A stretch of DNA of 64,000 nt, taken from a virus. This document shows, piece by piece, positions 41,732 to 48,644 of the stretch. A program made the translations under genes and the position numbers. A model generated the notes under the pieces. It saw only the letters and a list, made by a program, of their open reading frames with translations, had not been told where the DNA came from and ran no database searches. The stretch covers positions 1 to 64,000 of IMG/VR virus record IMGVR_UViG_3300033978_000477; one strand, written 5' to 3'. Positions within the stretch are counted from its first letter, which is position 1; every line of letters starts with the position of its first letter.

Positions 41732-42477
41732 CGGTTCACGTCCCGTTCCCGCGCTGCAAGCGCGTCAGTCAACTCGTCCGAATAATACGCGCGCTCCCAC
41801 GCGCGTCGCCCATGCCCGGTCCCTCGGTCCCCTCCCAGCGACCCAACGCGGATGTAGTTCCGGTCGTACATGCCGCCTTGGGTGCATGCGTACGCGGGAT
41901 GCAACGGCAGCCCATGGGCATGAATGAACGGGAACACGTGAAGCGCCACCTTCCAGTGCCCGATTGGGGCGCAGGTGTTCTCCGTGGTGAGTCCGTAGTG
42001 CGCCGTTCGAAGGCGCCTGACCGCAGACTCTTGGGCGCGCACACCCGAGATGTGGCGCTTCCCGAACATGCGCTCGGCTTGCGCGAAACCCTCGGATGAC
42101 GTGAGCCCCTTCTTCGCGGTACGAGCCTCGACCTCGTGATAGTTGGCGGTCGGATGCATCGCGAGAAATGCGTCCCGAACCAAGACGCAATCTGGGTTCT
42201 CACGATCATCGACGCGCACCCAGACGAGAGGAACATGGATCCCGTGGGTCAACGCGATGTGCGCCGTCACCACGGAGTCCTTGCCCCAACTCACCCCGAG
42301 GTAACCGCGCCTGCCATCAGGGCCGGCATCAAGGAACGTTCGCATCTCGTGAGCTGCCTTGCGAGCAAGCACATCAAGAGTCGGCCGCATCCTCTTTGCC
42401 TCAAGCGCATCGGTGCGCTCATAGATGGCCCACTGCTCCAAATCGCGTGGCGTATGGCGCGGACTGGCTATCAGCAC
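41728..42477 (-). CDS. cysH: CysH-like PP-loop protein (type IV-B accessory)
   Basis: 249 residues from GTG 42477. YLGVSWGKDSVVTAHIAL is the PP-loop (here SWGKDS rather than SGGKDS). LVWVRVDDRENPDCVLVRD and the end HWKVALHVFPFIHAHGLPLH then PAYACTQGGMYDRNYIRVG follow the PAPS-reductase/DndC-like plan. A cysH-like gene is the known hallmark partner of type IV-B csf operons; its reaction there is unknown. It overlaps csf3 by seven bases. A pure sulphur-metabolism or DNA-modification role is the alternative, but the context favours the csf link. Confidence 0.85.
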   Translation of the reverse strand: MLIASPRHTPRDLEQWAIYERTDALEAKRMRPTLDVLARKAAHEMRTFLDAGPDGRRGYLGVSWGKDSVVTAHIALTHGIHVPLVWVRVDDRENPDCVLVRDAFLAMHPTANYHEVEARTAKKGLTSSEGFAQAERMFGKRHISGVRAQESAVRRLRTAHYGLTTENTCAPIGHWKVALHVFPFIHAHGLPLHPAYACTQGGMYDRNYIRVGSLGGDRGTGHGRRAWERAYYSDELTDALAARERDVNR

Positions 42478-43106
42478 GCAGTGGCCTCCTCACGATGTTT
42501 CTGCCAGTACGGAGGCGCCAGAACGCGCCGTTCGATGCGATGCTCTCCCAGTCCCTCCCAGTCGAGCGGAAGCGGTCTGAGTGGCCGCCCAGCGCGAAGA
42601 ACGGGGAAGCCCGGCCACGCTTCGATCGGCTCAACCACCCACCGATCCACACGGCCGAGACCGACGCCGCGCTTCTTCCCGAGGTGAGTGACGAGCGAGA
42701 GGATGTCCGTCACCGCGTCGATGTCCCCGATGGCATAGAACGTCATCAGATCGCCATGCAGGTGCAGAGTCTCGGCGGGGATGCGGAAGCCCTTGGACAG
42801 GCCGCCCTTTGGGTTGACGCTCATCTTGGTCTTCCCGAGCATCTGCGCCTCCAGCATCGGGAAGCGCTTGTTGATGAACCGCTTCTCGTGCAGCTCGACA
42901 CTGAACTGCCCCGTCGACGCGAGGTAGATGCCGCGCTCTCGCGAGATGGGGATCTGAATGTCAACGAGAGGACCGAACCCCGGAGGGGGGAGCGCGTCGC
43001 GCACGGCAATGGCTGCCATGAGCAACGCGTCCAGTGCAATGCTCGCATGAGGAAGCATCACGGAACCGCGCAGGTGTGCGCGAGCGACGAAGGGACCCAT
43101 GGTCAC
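42471..43106 (-). CDS. csf3: Csf3, Cas5-like subunit of type IV CRISPR effector
   Basis: 211 residues from GTG 43106 (ATG 43100 is an alternative; GAGGTGGA serves both). SVMLPHASIALDALLMAAIA is the first RAMP helix with the 'LD.LL' mark of Csf3. Residues near 110-130 (GFRIPAETLHLHGDLMTFYA) precede the glycine-rich loop LGKKRGVGLGRVDRW. Csf3 would cap the 5' handle end of the guide RNA. Overlaps csf2 by GTGA. Order csf1-cas11-csf2-csf3-cysH is that of type IV-B. Confidence 0.85.
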   Translation of the reverse strand: MTMGPFVARAHLRGSVMLPHASIALDALLMAAIAVRDALPPPGFGPLVDIQIPISRERGIYLASTGQFSVELHEKRFINKRFPMLEAQMLGKTKMSVNPKGGLSKGFRIPAETLHLHGDLMTFYAIGDIDAVTDILSLVTHLGKKRGVGLGRVDRWVVEPIEAWPGFPVLRAGRPLRPLPLDWEGLGEHRIERRVLAPPYWQKHREEATAC

Positions 43107-44110
43107 GCGTCCACCTCGGACAGAAACTTGGCGACCTTCTCTTTCCGCTCGCTCACATGCGAGAAGAAGAGGGAGCCGATCTTCGGCGCCAACGCTCCAA
43201 CGTCCAGGTTCTCCGGCGCCTCACGAGGGCGACGAACCGCGATCTGCTTTGCGATGATCGGACGGATGCGCCCGTGCCCGGTCGCGCGTTTCCCCCCGAC
43301 GCGAGCATCGCGAAGGAAGGCGCCAACCATCGTGTTGAACGTGTCCCGCTCAAGCTCCGTGTGGACCGTCGCAGTGACCGACCAGTAGAACAGTGCGCCG
43401 GAGACAACGGTCTCATGGTTGCGAGGAAGCATCGTGCTCTTGGACGAGTCCGCAATGACGACGTCGCCGACTTCCTTCCCGTGTTCGGACGCAAGCAGTC
43501 GCCGCTCGATGCTCAGCCCTCCGTCCGTCAGAAGCTTGCGCTTCCCAGGGTCCAGGCTCGGGTCCATGCGAACGCGCATCACCTCTTCGACGTGACCGCG
43601 TGCAGATGAGAGTTTGACCCCGTGCTCCTTCAGCCATTCGTTGACCCACTCCGGCATCCGGTGGGCAGTCTCGTCGCAGATCAAGTCCGCCGCATCCACT
43701 TGGACCTTCCCAGGGATCGCGCGGTTCTGGGCGCAGCCTCCGAGGAGTCCTAGGGGAGGGCAGAGATCGATCATGACAGAGTAGTCCGACAACTTCACGG
43801 ACCCTTCCTGCGAGCCAGATATCATCCCGCCAGCGAAGAGAAGTCGCAGAGCGGCCTCGCCAAGCGCGGGGTTTTCCAGCATCCCGGCCGCATCAAGAAG
43901 CGCGTAAGCGCCGGCCTCGCGCAGACCGTGGCGCATCGTGTCTCCGGTGATGATCGGTACATGTGCAAAGGAGCCATCGGGCAGACGGCGCTTCTCGCGC
44001 ATCACGAGAGACGTGTTGCCGATGCTCTCCGATGCATGGGCAATTGGCGTAAGGGCCTCAAGGATGAAATCGTAACGAACCACTTCGTGAACCTTCTTCG
44101 TCTCGCTCAT
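43103..44110 (-). CDS. csf2: Csf2, Cas7-like backbone subunit
   Basis: 335 residues from ATG 44110, overlapping the cas11 stop (ATGA). YDFILEALTPIAHASESIGN, then LPDGSFAHVPIITGDTMRHG and LREAGAYALLDAAG are typical for Cas7 of type IV (strand, 'LtPl.H', 'ip.i.G..lRh.LRe'). The C-terminal half has MLPRNHETVVSGALFYWSVT and the loop VGGKRATGHGRI. Copies of it would form the helical filament along the guide RNA. No nuclease motif is seen, as in other type IV complexes. Confidence 0.87.
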   Translation of the reverse strand: MSETKKVHEVVRYDFILEALTPIAHASESIGNTSLVMREKRRLPDGSFAHVPIITGDTMRHGLREAGAYALLDAAGMLENPALGEAALRLLFAGGMISGSQEGSVKLSDYSVMIDLCPPLGLLGGCAQNRAIPGKVQVDAADLICDETAHRMPEWVNEWLKEHGVKLSSARGHVEEVMRVRMDPSLDPGKRKLLTDGGLSIERRLLASEHGKEVGDVVIADSSKSTMLPRNHETVVSGALFYWSVTATVHTELERDTFNTMVGAFLRDARVGGKRATGHGRIRPIIAKQIAVRRPREAPENLDVGALAPKIGSLFFSHVSERKEKVAKFLSEVDA

Positions 44111-44493
44111 TGTGCCGCTTCCTCTCGTGCTGCCTGGGCAGCTTCCTTGCGTTGTTCGGCGATGCCACGGGCCATCGCAATCAGGTAGCCAAACTCCCTT
44201 TCGATCAAGTCGAGCCATGCGCGGGAGCAGTTGTTCTCTCGGACGAAGTCCGCGAGATCACGAGAAGAGCGAGAGCTGTCCACTCGCAGCGCCCCCAACT
44301 GAAGCGTTCGAACCATCTTGGTCGTCCACTCCTCTACCGATTCGCTCTGCCGAGATGCCGCCAGCATCCGGCTCTGCAACTGATCCCAGTGCTTCAGGAC
44401 GTTGCACCCAGGCGTCCCCAGGTACGCGCTCCGAAGCTCCAGCAGAAGCTCCACTGTCAGCGTCCGCAGACGCTCTTTCTTTTCCTCGTTCAC
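44107..44493 (-). CDS. cas11: Cas11-like small subunit, nested start inside csf1
   Basis: 128 residues from GTG 44493 with AAGAAGGGA upstream. All-helical: RLRTLTVELLLELRSAYLG, VEEWTTKMVRTLQLGALRV, AWLDLIEREFGYLIAMARGI. Size and helix content fit the small subunit that lines the belly of type IV-B complexes. It lies between csf1 and csf2, its usual place. Its first 78 codons overlap the csf1 tail in another frame. The longer open frame upstream is Arg-rich shadow of csf1. Family call is by context and shape, not by a signature motif. Confidence 0.75.
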   Translation of the reverse strand: MNEEKKERLRTLTVELLLELRSAYLGTPGCNVLKHWDQLQSRMLAASRQSESVEEWTTKMVRTLQLGALRVDSSRSSRDLADFVRENNCSRAWLDLIEREFGYLIAMARGIAEQRKEAAQAAREEAAQ

Positions 44494-45268
44494 GTTTCGG
44501 TCCCTTCTTCTTGGTCGGCCCATCAGCCTTCGATTTCGTCGTCTTCGCCGCGGCCTTCTTTGCCGCCTTCTCTTGTTTCTCCGCTTCCATCCTTTCGGCC
44601 ACTGCGGCCTCGTCACGTTGCGCCAGCCAGATGGCCAACTCAAACCACTGCCCACCACGCCTAAAGCCGTGCTTGGTCTCGAACGCGTGAAGCTTCGCCC
44701 CGCACAACTGCCACGCGCGCGAGCCGAGAGCCCCAGACAGAATCTCCTCCTTCGTTGCGCCCATCGTCAGCAGATCGGCGATGTCGTCCAGCATTGACCA
44801 GCCTTCAGCATCGCGAGGCAACTCGACGATGGCCTCCTCGAACAGGACCGCACCACCGGCCTGTCCAGGCGCGTTGATGGGGGTCCACGGGATCAGGTGC
44901 TTCTTGCCGCTGTCCGCGATGGCGGCGAACCATGGGGCCTCGTGGGTGCGGCGAATGAAGTCTCGGATGGCTGGCTTCTGCCCCTTGTTCACGCGGACGT
45001 GAGAGGAGCCTTCCACCAGGTGCGTCCACATGCGCTCAGTGTCGGGAGGTTTGCCGGCCATGACGTGGACACATGACTCGCAGACGTAGCCGCTCTCTGC
45101 GCAGCGGACGCGGTTCTGGCCTGTAAAGTTTGCGCCGGCCCACTTGTGACGCTCCACCCCTCGCGTCGCGTCACCGCCGCAAACCCAACAATGGAACGCT
45201 TCCATGTCTCGGCACATGGCGTTTGGCTTGAGCCCGAGAATCTTGTGGATGATCTGGCTAGGGCTCAC
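44258..45268 (-). CDS. csf1: Csf1, zinc-finger large-subunit protein of type IV CRISPR
   Basis: 336 residues from GTG 45268 (GTGA overlap with the Cas6-like gene). The Csf1 zinc site is clear: Cys27-x2-Cys30 in CWVCGGDATRG and Cys63-x2-Cys66 in YVCESC, with Cys56 between. Residues 70-215 are the compact body (IRDFIRRTHEAPWFAAIADS, ILSGALGSRAWQLCGAKLHA, WFELAIWLAQRDE). Residues 225-265 are Lys/Ala-rich and 266-330 Gly/Ser/Asp-rich, both likely disordered. The chain ends GQLSLFS, a clamp-binding consensus. The tail overlaps cas11 out of frame and may be an extension gained by loss of an earlier stop. Confidence 0.85.
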   Translation of the reverse strand: MSPSQIIHKILGLKPNAMCRDMEAFHCWVCGGDATRGVERHKWAGANFTGQNRVRCAESGYVCESCVHVMAGKPPDTERMWTHLVEGSSHVRVNKGQKPAIRDFIRRTHEAPWFAAIADSGKKHLIPWTPINAPGQAGGAVLFEEAIVELPRDAEGWSMLDDIADLLTMGATKEEILSGALGSRAWQLCGAKLHAFETKHGFRRGGQWFELAIWLAQRDEAAVAERMEAEKQEKAAKKAAAKTTKSKADGPTKKKGPKRERGKERASADADSGASAGASERVPGDAWVQRPEALGSVAEPDAGGISAERIGRGVDDQDGSNASVGGAASGQLSLFS

Positions 45269-46203
45269 GGAACCTCCGAGACACGAATGCGCCCAAAGCC
45301 AAACGCGGTGCGCCCTCCAAAGCCGGTACGTGCTGCGACTTCAAGAAGCCACCGGGCTGGAGCGTTTGCCTCGACCACGCAATGCCCCTCCCAGCCTGAA
45401 ACGGTGCCGTACTTGCCGCCGACCTCTACCCTGGCGACCCTCGTATCGACCTCAGACGCTTCGACGCGGATCAGGTCGTCCGTCTTCAGGTGTTCGAGAG
45501 AGAAACGCTGAAGCCAAGCTCCGGCGAGTGTGTTGAGCAGCGCGACTGATGTTGGCTTCTCGTGGCTCTTGGTGCGCCCATCCGTTGTCATGACGACAGG
45601 GGTGATGGTGTCGATACGGACGCGCTTCCTGCCCCTAGCAATGCCGCGCGGCGCCTTGATTCGGAAGGCCTGTCCAAACTTGAACTTCGATGGATGCCCG
45701 TACAGTGGACAGTCGACAGTCTTGCCGGCCAATGAGGCGCCAGCATCGTGCCACCAGTGGACCGCCCAACCGCTCTGATACGGGAACAGCGTCCACAACG
45801 GAAAGCGAGGCATGTGCCCCATGTCGAGGATGTTGGTCAGTGCGCCATGAAGGCCCCGGGTGTTTCGCAACTCAATGGGCCACTTTGGCGACGGGTAGAC
45901 ACTGAAGGCCATTGATGCGCCCGGCAGGTACGTGTCGAACGGAGGGGCGCCAGCAAGCCATGGTTTGCGGGTGGAGCAGGCTCGGTTTGCCTCTGCCCAC
46001 TTGCGGTTCCGCTCCCTGTCCTTCTCGACGTAGGAAGGCGATGCTCTCCGTGCACGGTCCCGCTCCCGCTCCCGTTCCTTCCTGCACTCTTCAGAGCAGA
46101 ACTGCGTCATCCAAGGGTTGGCCGTTTGGTACACCGACCGGCAACGTTTGCACTCTGCTTCGTACCGCTCACGCTCTGCTGCGTTCATCAACTCACACCT
46201 CAC
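45265..46203 (-). CDS. cas6: Cas6-like RNA-processing protein with N-terminal C4 zinc ribbon
   Basis: 312 residues from GTG 46203; ATG 46188 with GAGGTG upstream may be the true start. Cys18-x2-Cys21 and Cys36-x3-Cys40 form a zinc ribbon, followed by an Arg/Glu/Lys helix. Residues 80-312 look like Cas6: MAFSVYPSPKWPIELRNTRG, RKRVRIDTITPVVMTT, VSGWEGHCVVEANAPARWLL and the C-terminal glycine-rich loop TGFGGRTAFGFGRIRV. Cas6 cuts CRISPR transcripts into guides. Type IV-B operons usually lack cas6, and the ribbon fusion is unusual. First gene of the csf set; overlaps the MazG-like gene (GTGA). Confidence 0.72.
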   Translation of the reverse strand: MRCELMNAAERERYEAECKRCRSVYQTANPWMTQFCSEECRKERERERDRARRASPSYVEKDRERNRKWAEANRACSTRKPWLAGAPPFDTYLPGASMAFSVYPSPKWPIELRNTRGLHGALTNILDMGHMPRFPLWTLFPYQSGWAVHWWHDAGASLAGKTVDCPLYGHPSKFKFGQAFRIKAPRGIARGRKRVRIDTITPVVMTTDGRTKSHEKPTSVALLNTLAGAWLQRFSLEHLKTDDLIRVEASEVDTRVARVEVGGKYGTVSGWEGHCVVEANAPARWLLEVAARTGFGGRTAFGFGRIRVSEVP

Positions 46204-46559
46204 CCATTCCGATGCGACCGCGTCTCGTTGTAGGCGCTCTTGATCAGCACCGCGCGACCGATGTCGACGCCGTTCTCCTCTGCGGTGTCGAGCGCACGGA
46301 TGATGATGTCAGCCAGCTCCTCTTCCATGCAGGTGAGGGGCTCAGCCGTCTTCTTGTCGCACGGCTTGTCCAGCATCCCGCGCCGGTAGGCCTCCCAGAG
46401 TTCGGAGACCTCGCCGTGCAGGTTTGCGACCGAGACAGCCATGGGCACCGGTTCGTCGTGGAAGCCTTTCGACCTGGCGATGCCGTAGACGTGGTTGGCA
46501 AGTGAGCGCAGCGAGTCCGCGATGCGCCGGCCTTCGCCGCTGTCTATGTATAGAGTCAT
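46200..46559 (-). CDS. MazG-like nucleotide pyrophosphohydrolase
   Basis: 119 residues from ATG 46559 with GGAGGGG upstream. NLHGEVSELWEAYRRG and CMEEELADIIIRALDTAEEN carry the paired acidic motifs (ExxE and ExxD) that bind magnesium in MazG-type all-alpha NTP pyrophosphatases. Phages use such enzymes to adjust nucleotide or alarmone pools. Start overlaps the DUF7768 stop as TGATG. Confidence 0.82.
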   Translation of the reverse strand: MTLYIDSGEGRRIADSLRSLANHVYGIARSKGFHDEPVPMAVSVANLHGEVSELWEAYRRGMLDKPCDKKTAEPLTCMEEELADIIIRALDTAEENGVDIGRAVLIKSAYNETRSHRNG

Positions 46560-46939
46560 CACATCCCCTCCGTCTTCTTCACCGGCCCCGTCTCCACCAT
46601 CGCCATCAGGTCCGCAGGTAACGTTCGGTACTCCACCGCCGTCCCGCGACTGTTCGCCGTATCGACCCCGAGCGCCATCCCGCTGCTGATGCCGAAGTCC
46701 GTGTAGACCGCCACCAGATCGCACTTGTTGCCCCAGGCAAAGCCCGCGCTGATGCCGAGCGTTCGGTGTTCCTTGTTCGTGTCGTCCAGCAGTTGTGTGT
46801 AGAGCAAGTGCGAAGCCATCGGGGCTTCATTGCGTCGCTCAATGCTGTCGAGGCAGCATAGCCGCGCGTAGTTGATGTTCTGCTCGAACGTCCTGCCGTT
46901 GGCTGGACTCAGCGGACTCTCAATGACCACTAGCTTCAT
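46559..46939 (-). CDS. DUF7768 / deoxyribosyltransferase-like protein
   Basis: 126 residues from ATG 46939. MKLVVIESPLSPANGRTFEQ, then NINYARLCCLDSIERRNEAP and KCDLVAVYTDFGISSGMALG match the small Rossmann-like family (DUF7768, related to nucleoside deoxyribosyltransferases) common in phages. It is predicted to handle nucleosides or their derivatives. It lies with MazG, a nucleotide-pool neighbour. Confidence 0.75.
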   Translation of the reverse strand: MKLVVIESPLSPANGRTFEQNINYARLCCLDSIERRNEAPMASHLLYTQLLDDTNKEHRTLGISAGFAWGNKCDLVAVYTDFGISSGMALGVDTANSRGTAVEYRTLPADLMAMVETGPVKKTEGM

Positions 46940-47091
46940 GACTTCTTGAACTCCTTCTCCTGATGCCGCTTCCTTGCCCCAGCAATGCGGCACTTCTTCG
47001 ACTTTGCATGACGGTGCAGCGGCCGATGTGTCCCGACCGCATGCACCACCAACGCGCCACAATTGGCGCAGCGAGCGACGTAGCCGCTCAC
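46936..47091 (-). CDS. 51-residue zinc-binding-like protein
   Basis: GTG at 47091, AGGA nine bases upstream, ATGA overlap with the next gene. Begins MSGYVARCANCGALVVHAVG, then H-rich THRPLHRHAK and a third Cys in KKCRIAG; the end is basic. Cys-x2-Cys plus His/Cys suggest one zinc. Too short for most gene finders; the clean fit between dnaN and the next gene supports it. Confidence 0.6.
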   Translation of the reverse strand: MSGYVARCANCGALVVHAVGTHRPLHRHAKSKKCRIAGARKRHQEKEFKKS

Positions 47092-47095
47092 CAGT

Positions 47096-48223
47096 TCAGA
47101 TCCTCATCGGCATGACGACGCACAAGAAGTCATCGCCAGACTCCGCCTCGGGCGCCACCATCAGCGGGTCGAGTTCCCCGTTCAGTTTGAGGACCACCTC
47201 CTCGCAGGACAGAACGTTGCAGGCGTCGACGATGTATTTGGCGTTGAATCCAACGCTGATGTTCGGTCCGGTGTAGCCGATGATCAGTTCGTCCGCCCCA
47301 TCACCATGCTCCGGGCTCTCCGCCTCGATGCGGAGCGTCCCCTTGGAGAAGCGGAACTTGACGCCTCCAGTGCGCTCGTTCGATGCAACGGAGATCGCCT
47401 TGCAAGCCTCAATGAGCGCGAGCCGGTCGACTTCCGCGATGCTGTCGTTCCCCTTCGGGATGACCTGCGAGTATGGCGGGAACTTCGCGTCCACCAACTT
47501 GATGCTGTAGACCATCCCGGCGAAGTCGAAGAACGCGTTGTTGTCTGCGATGGTGACGCGGATGACCGATCCAGCATCCGCTGCGCTGGCCTCGTCACAC
47601 ATGCGACGGATGTCAGTTGCTCCCTTCAGCGGAAGAAGGAACTCAAAAGCGGTTCCTTCGGAGACGGGGAGGTTCGACAACGTCAGACGATGCCCGTCGG
47701 TGGAGACCGTTCGCAGGTTGGTGCCATCAGCCTCGAACTTGATCGCGTTCAGGTGGGCCCGCGACTCGTCCACGCCAACGCTGGAGATGACTCGACCGAT
47801 GGCGCGCGACAACGTCACGGCATGGAACTCGCGCGACGCCGTTGTGTTTGCGCCGGCAGCCTTTGCGACGGGCGGGAAGTCTTCGGCATGGTGGCATGGG
47901 AGCCGAAACTTTCGCGCCCCCTTCTCCGCCTTCATCTGGACGGCCTTGTCATCACCGATGATGGTGAGGTTGCCCGAAGGCATCGCCTTGACGCGAGCTT
48001 CCAGATCCTTCGCGCCGATGGCGATGGCCCCGGACTTCGAGACCTTGGCGTCCACGGACCCGGTGACGGATCGGTAGAGGTCGGTCGCGGTGAAGTGGAC
48101 CTGTCCATCTTCGCAACGTAGGAGGATGTTCGCGAGCATCGGCATGGTGCTCTTGTGGTCTGCGACAGGCGTTGCCCGTCGAAGGATCTTGTCGAGGTCG
48201 TTGCGTTGAATCGTCACTTCCAT
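47096..48223 (-). CDS. dnaN: DNA polymerase III sliding clamp (beta subunit)
   Basis: 375 residues from ATG 48223, the full length of bacterial beta clamps. Three repeats are visible: MEVTIQRNDLDKILRRATPV / MLANILLRCEDGQVHFTATD; FHAVTLSRAIGRVISSVGVD / VSTDGHRLTLSNLP; LIEACKAISVASNERTGGVK / FNAKYIVDACNVL and ending CVVMPMRI. It would form the ring that tethers polymerase and other proteins to DNA. Phage-encoded beta clamps are uncommon; it implies phage control of clamp-bound partners. It lies two genes after int in the same leftward unit. Confidence 0.92.
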   Translation of the reverse strand: MEVTIQRNDLDKILRRATPVADHKSTMPMLANILLRCEDGQVHFTATDLYRSVTGSVDAKVSKSGAIAIGAKDLEARVKAMPSGNLTIIGDDKAVQMKAEKGARKFRLPCHHAEDFPPVAKAAGANTTASREFHAVTLSRAIGRVISSVGVDESRAHLNAIKFEADGTNLRTVSTDGHRLTLSNLPVSEGTAFEFLLPLKGATDIRRMCDEASAADAGSVIRVTIADNNAFFDFAGMVYSIKLVDAKFPPYSQVIPKGNDSIAEVDRLALIEACKAISVASNERTGGVKFRFSKGTLRIEAESPEHGDGADELIIGYTGPNISVGFNAKYIVDACNVLSCEEVVLKLNGELDPLMVAPEAESGDDFLCVVMPMRI

Positions 48224-48438
48224 TGTCTGTTCTCTCCGTTCGTTCGGGACCCGCCCGACTCGGTTGATGCAATTCGTTTCTCGATGGCCCGCTGAACAGC
48301 CACCACCTTCCACTGAGGGCAGCCGTTGGTGTCCGCGTACTGCCTTGCCCTGGCAACCAGATCGTCGAAGCTCGCGCTCCCGAGCCAGGCCAGGAACTTG
48401 ATGTCCGCATCGATCCGGTGATGCTCCCCGCGCCTCAT
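48214..48438 (-). CDS. Small hypothetical protein
   Basis: 74 residues from ATG 48438. HHRIDADIKFLAWLGSASFD, DLVARARQYADTNGCPQWKV and VAVQRAIEKR are helical; the end is polar. Overlaps dnaN by ten bases and the upstream gene by four. No family recognised. Confidence 0.55.
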   Translation of the reverse strand: MRRGEHHRIDADIKFLAWLGSASFDDLVARARQYADTNGCPQWKVVAVQRAIEKRIASTESGGSRTNGENRQWK

Positions 48439-48644
48439 TGCCCGGACACCTCCCGCCAACCGGCATCGGTCAGCCGGTAGTAGGTCTTTGGCCCATCGGC
48501 GAACTGCACCGTCGCAGTCGCGCACAACCCCCTCAGGACGAGCGCGTCAACCGCATCGGCCTGGGATGGGGTCTCGGGCATGAAGAGCATGTGGCGGGCC
48601 ATCTGGCGCAAGCAAGCGGCCTCTGCGTCGATAGCCATCAGCAC
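48435..48644 (-). CDS. Small winged-helix-like protein
   Basis: 69 residues; ATG 48644 or ATG 48638, the first overlapping the integrase stop by seven bases. ADAVDALVLRGLCATATVQF and KTYYRLTDAGWREV have the helix-strand-strand pattern of small phage winged-helix proteins. Could be a regulator or excision factor next to int. Confidence 0.55.
   Translation of the reverse strand: MLMAIDAEAACLRQMARHMLFMPETPSQADAVDALVLRGLCATATVQFADGPKTYYRLTDAGWREVSGQ

Noticed and set aside
43104-44110. Plus-strand open frames opposite csf2 and csf3
   Set aside because: They are long only because of high GC; composition is Arg/Pro/Ser-rich with no motifs, and no ribosome sites.
44494-44658. Longer open frame upstream of the Cas11-like start
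   Set aside because: Its translation is an Arg-rich run typical of a shadow frame over the csf1 Lys/Ala tail; GTG 44493 has a proper ribosome site.
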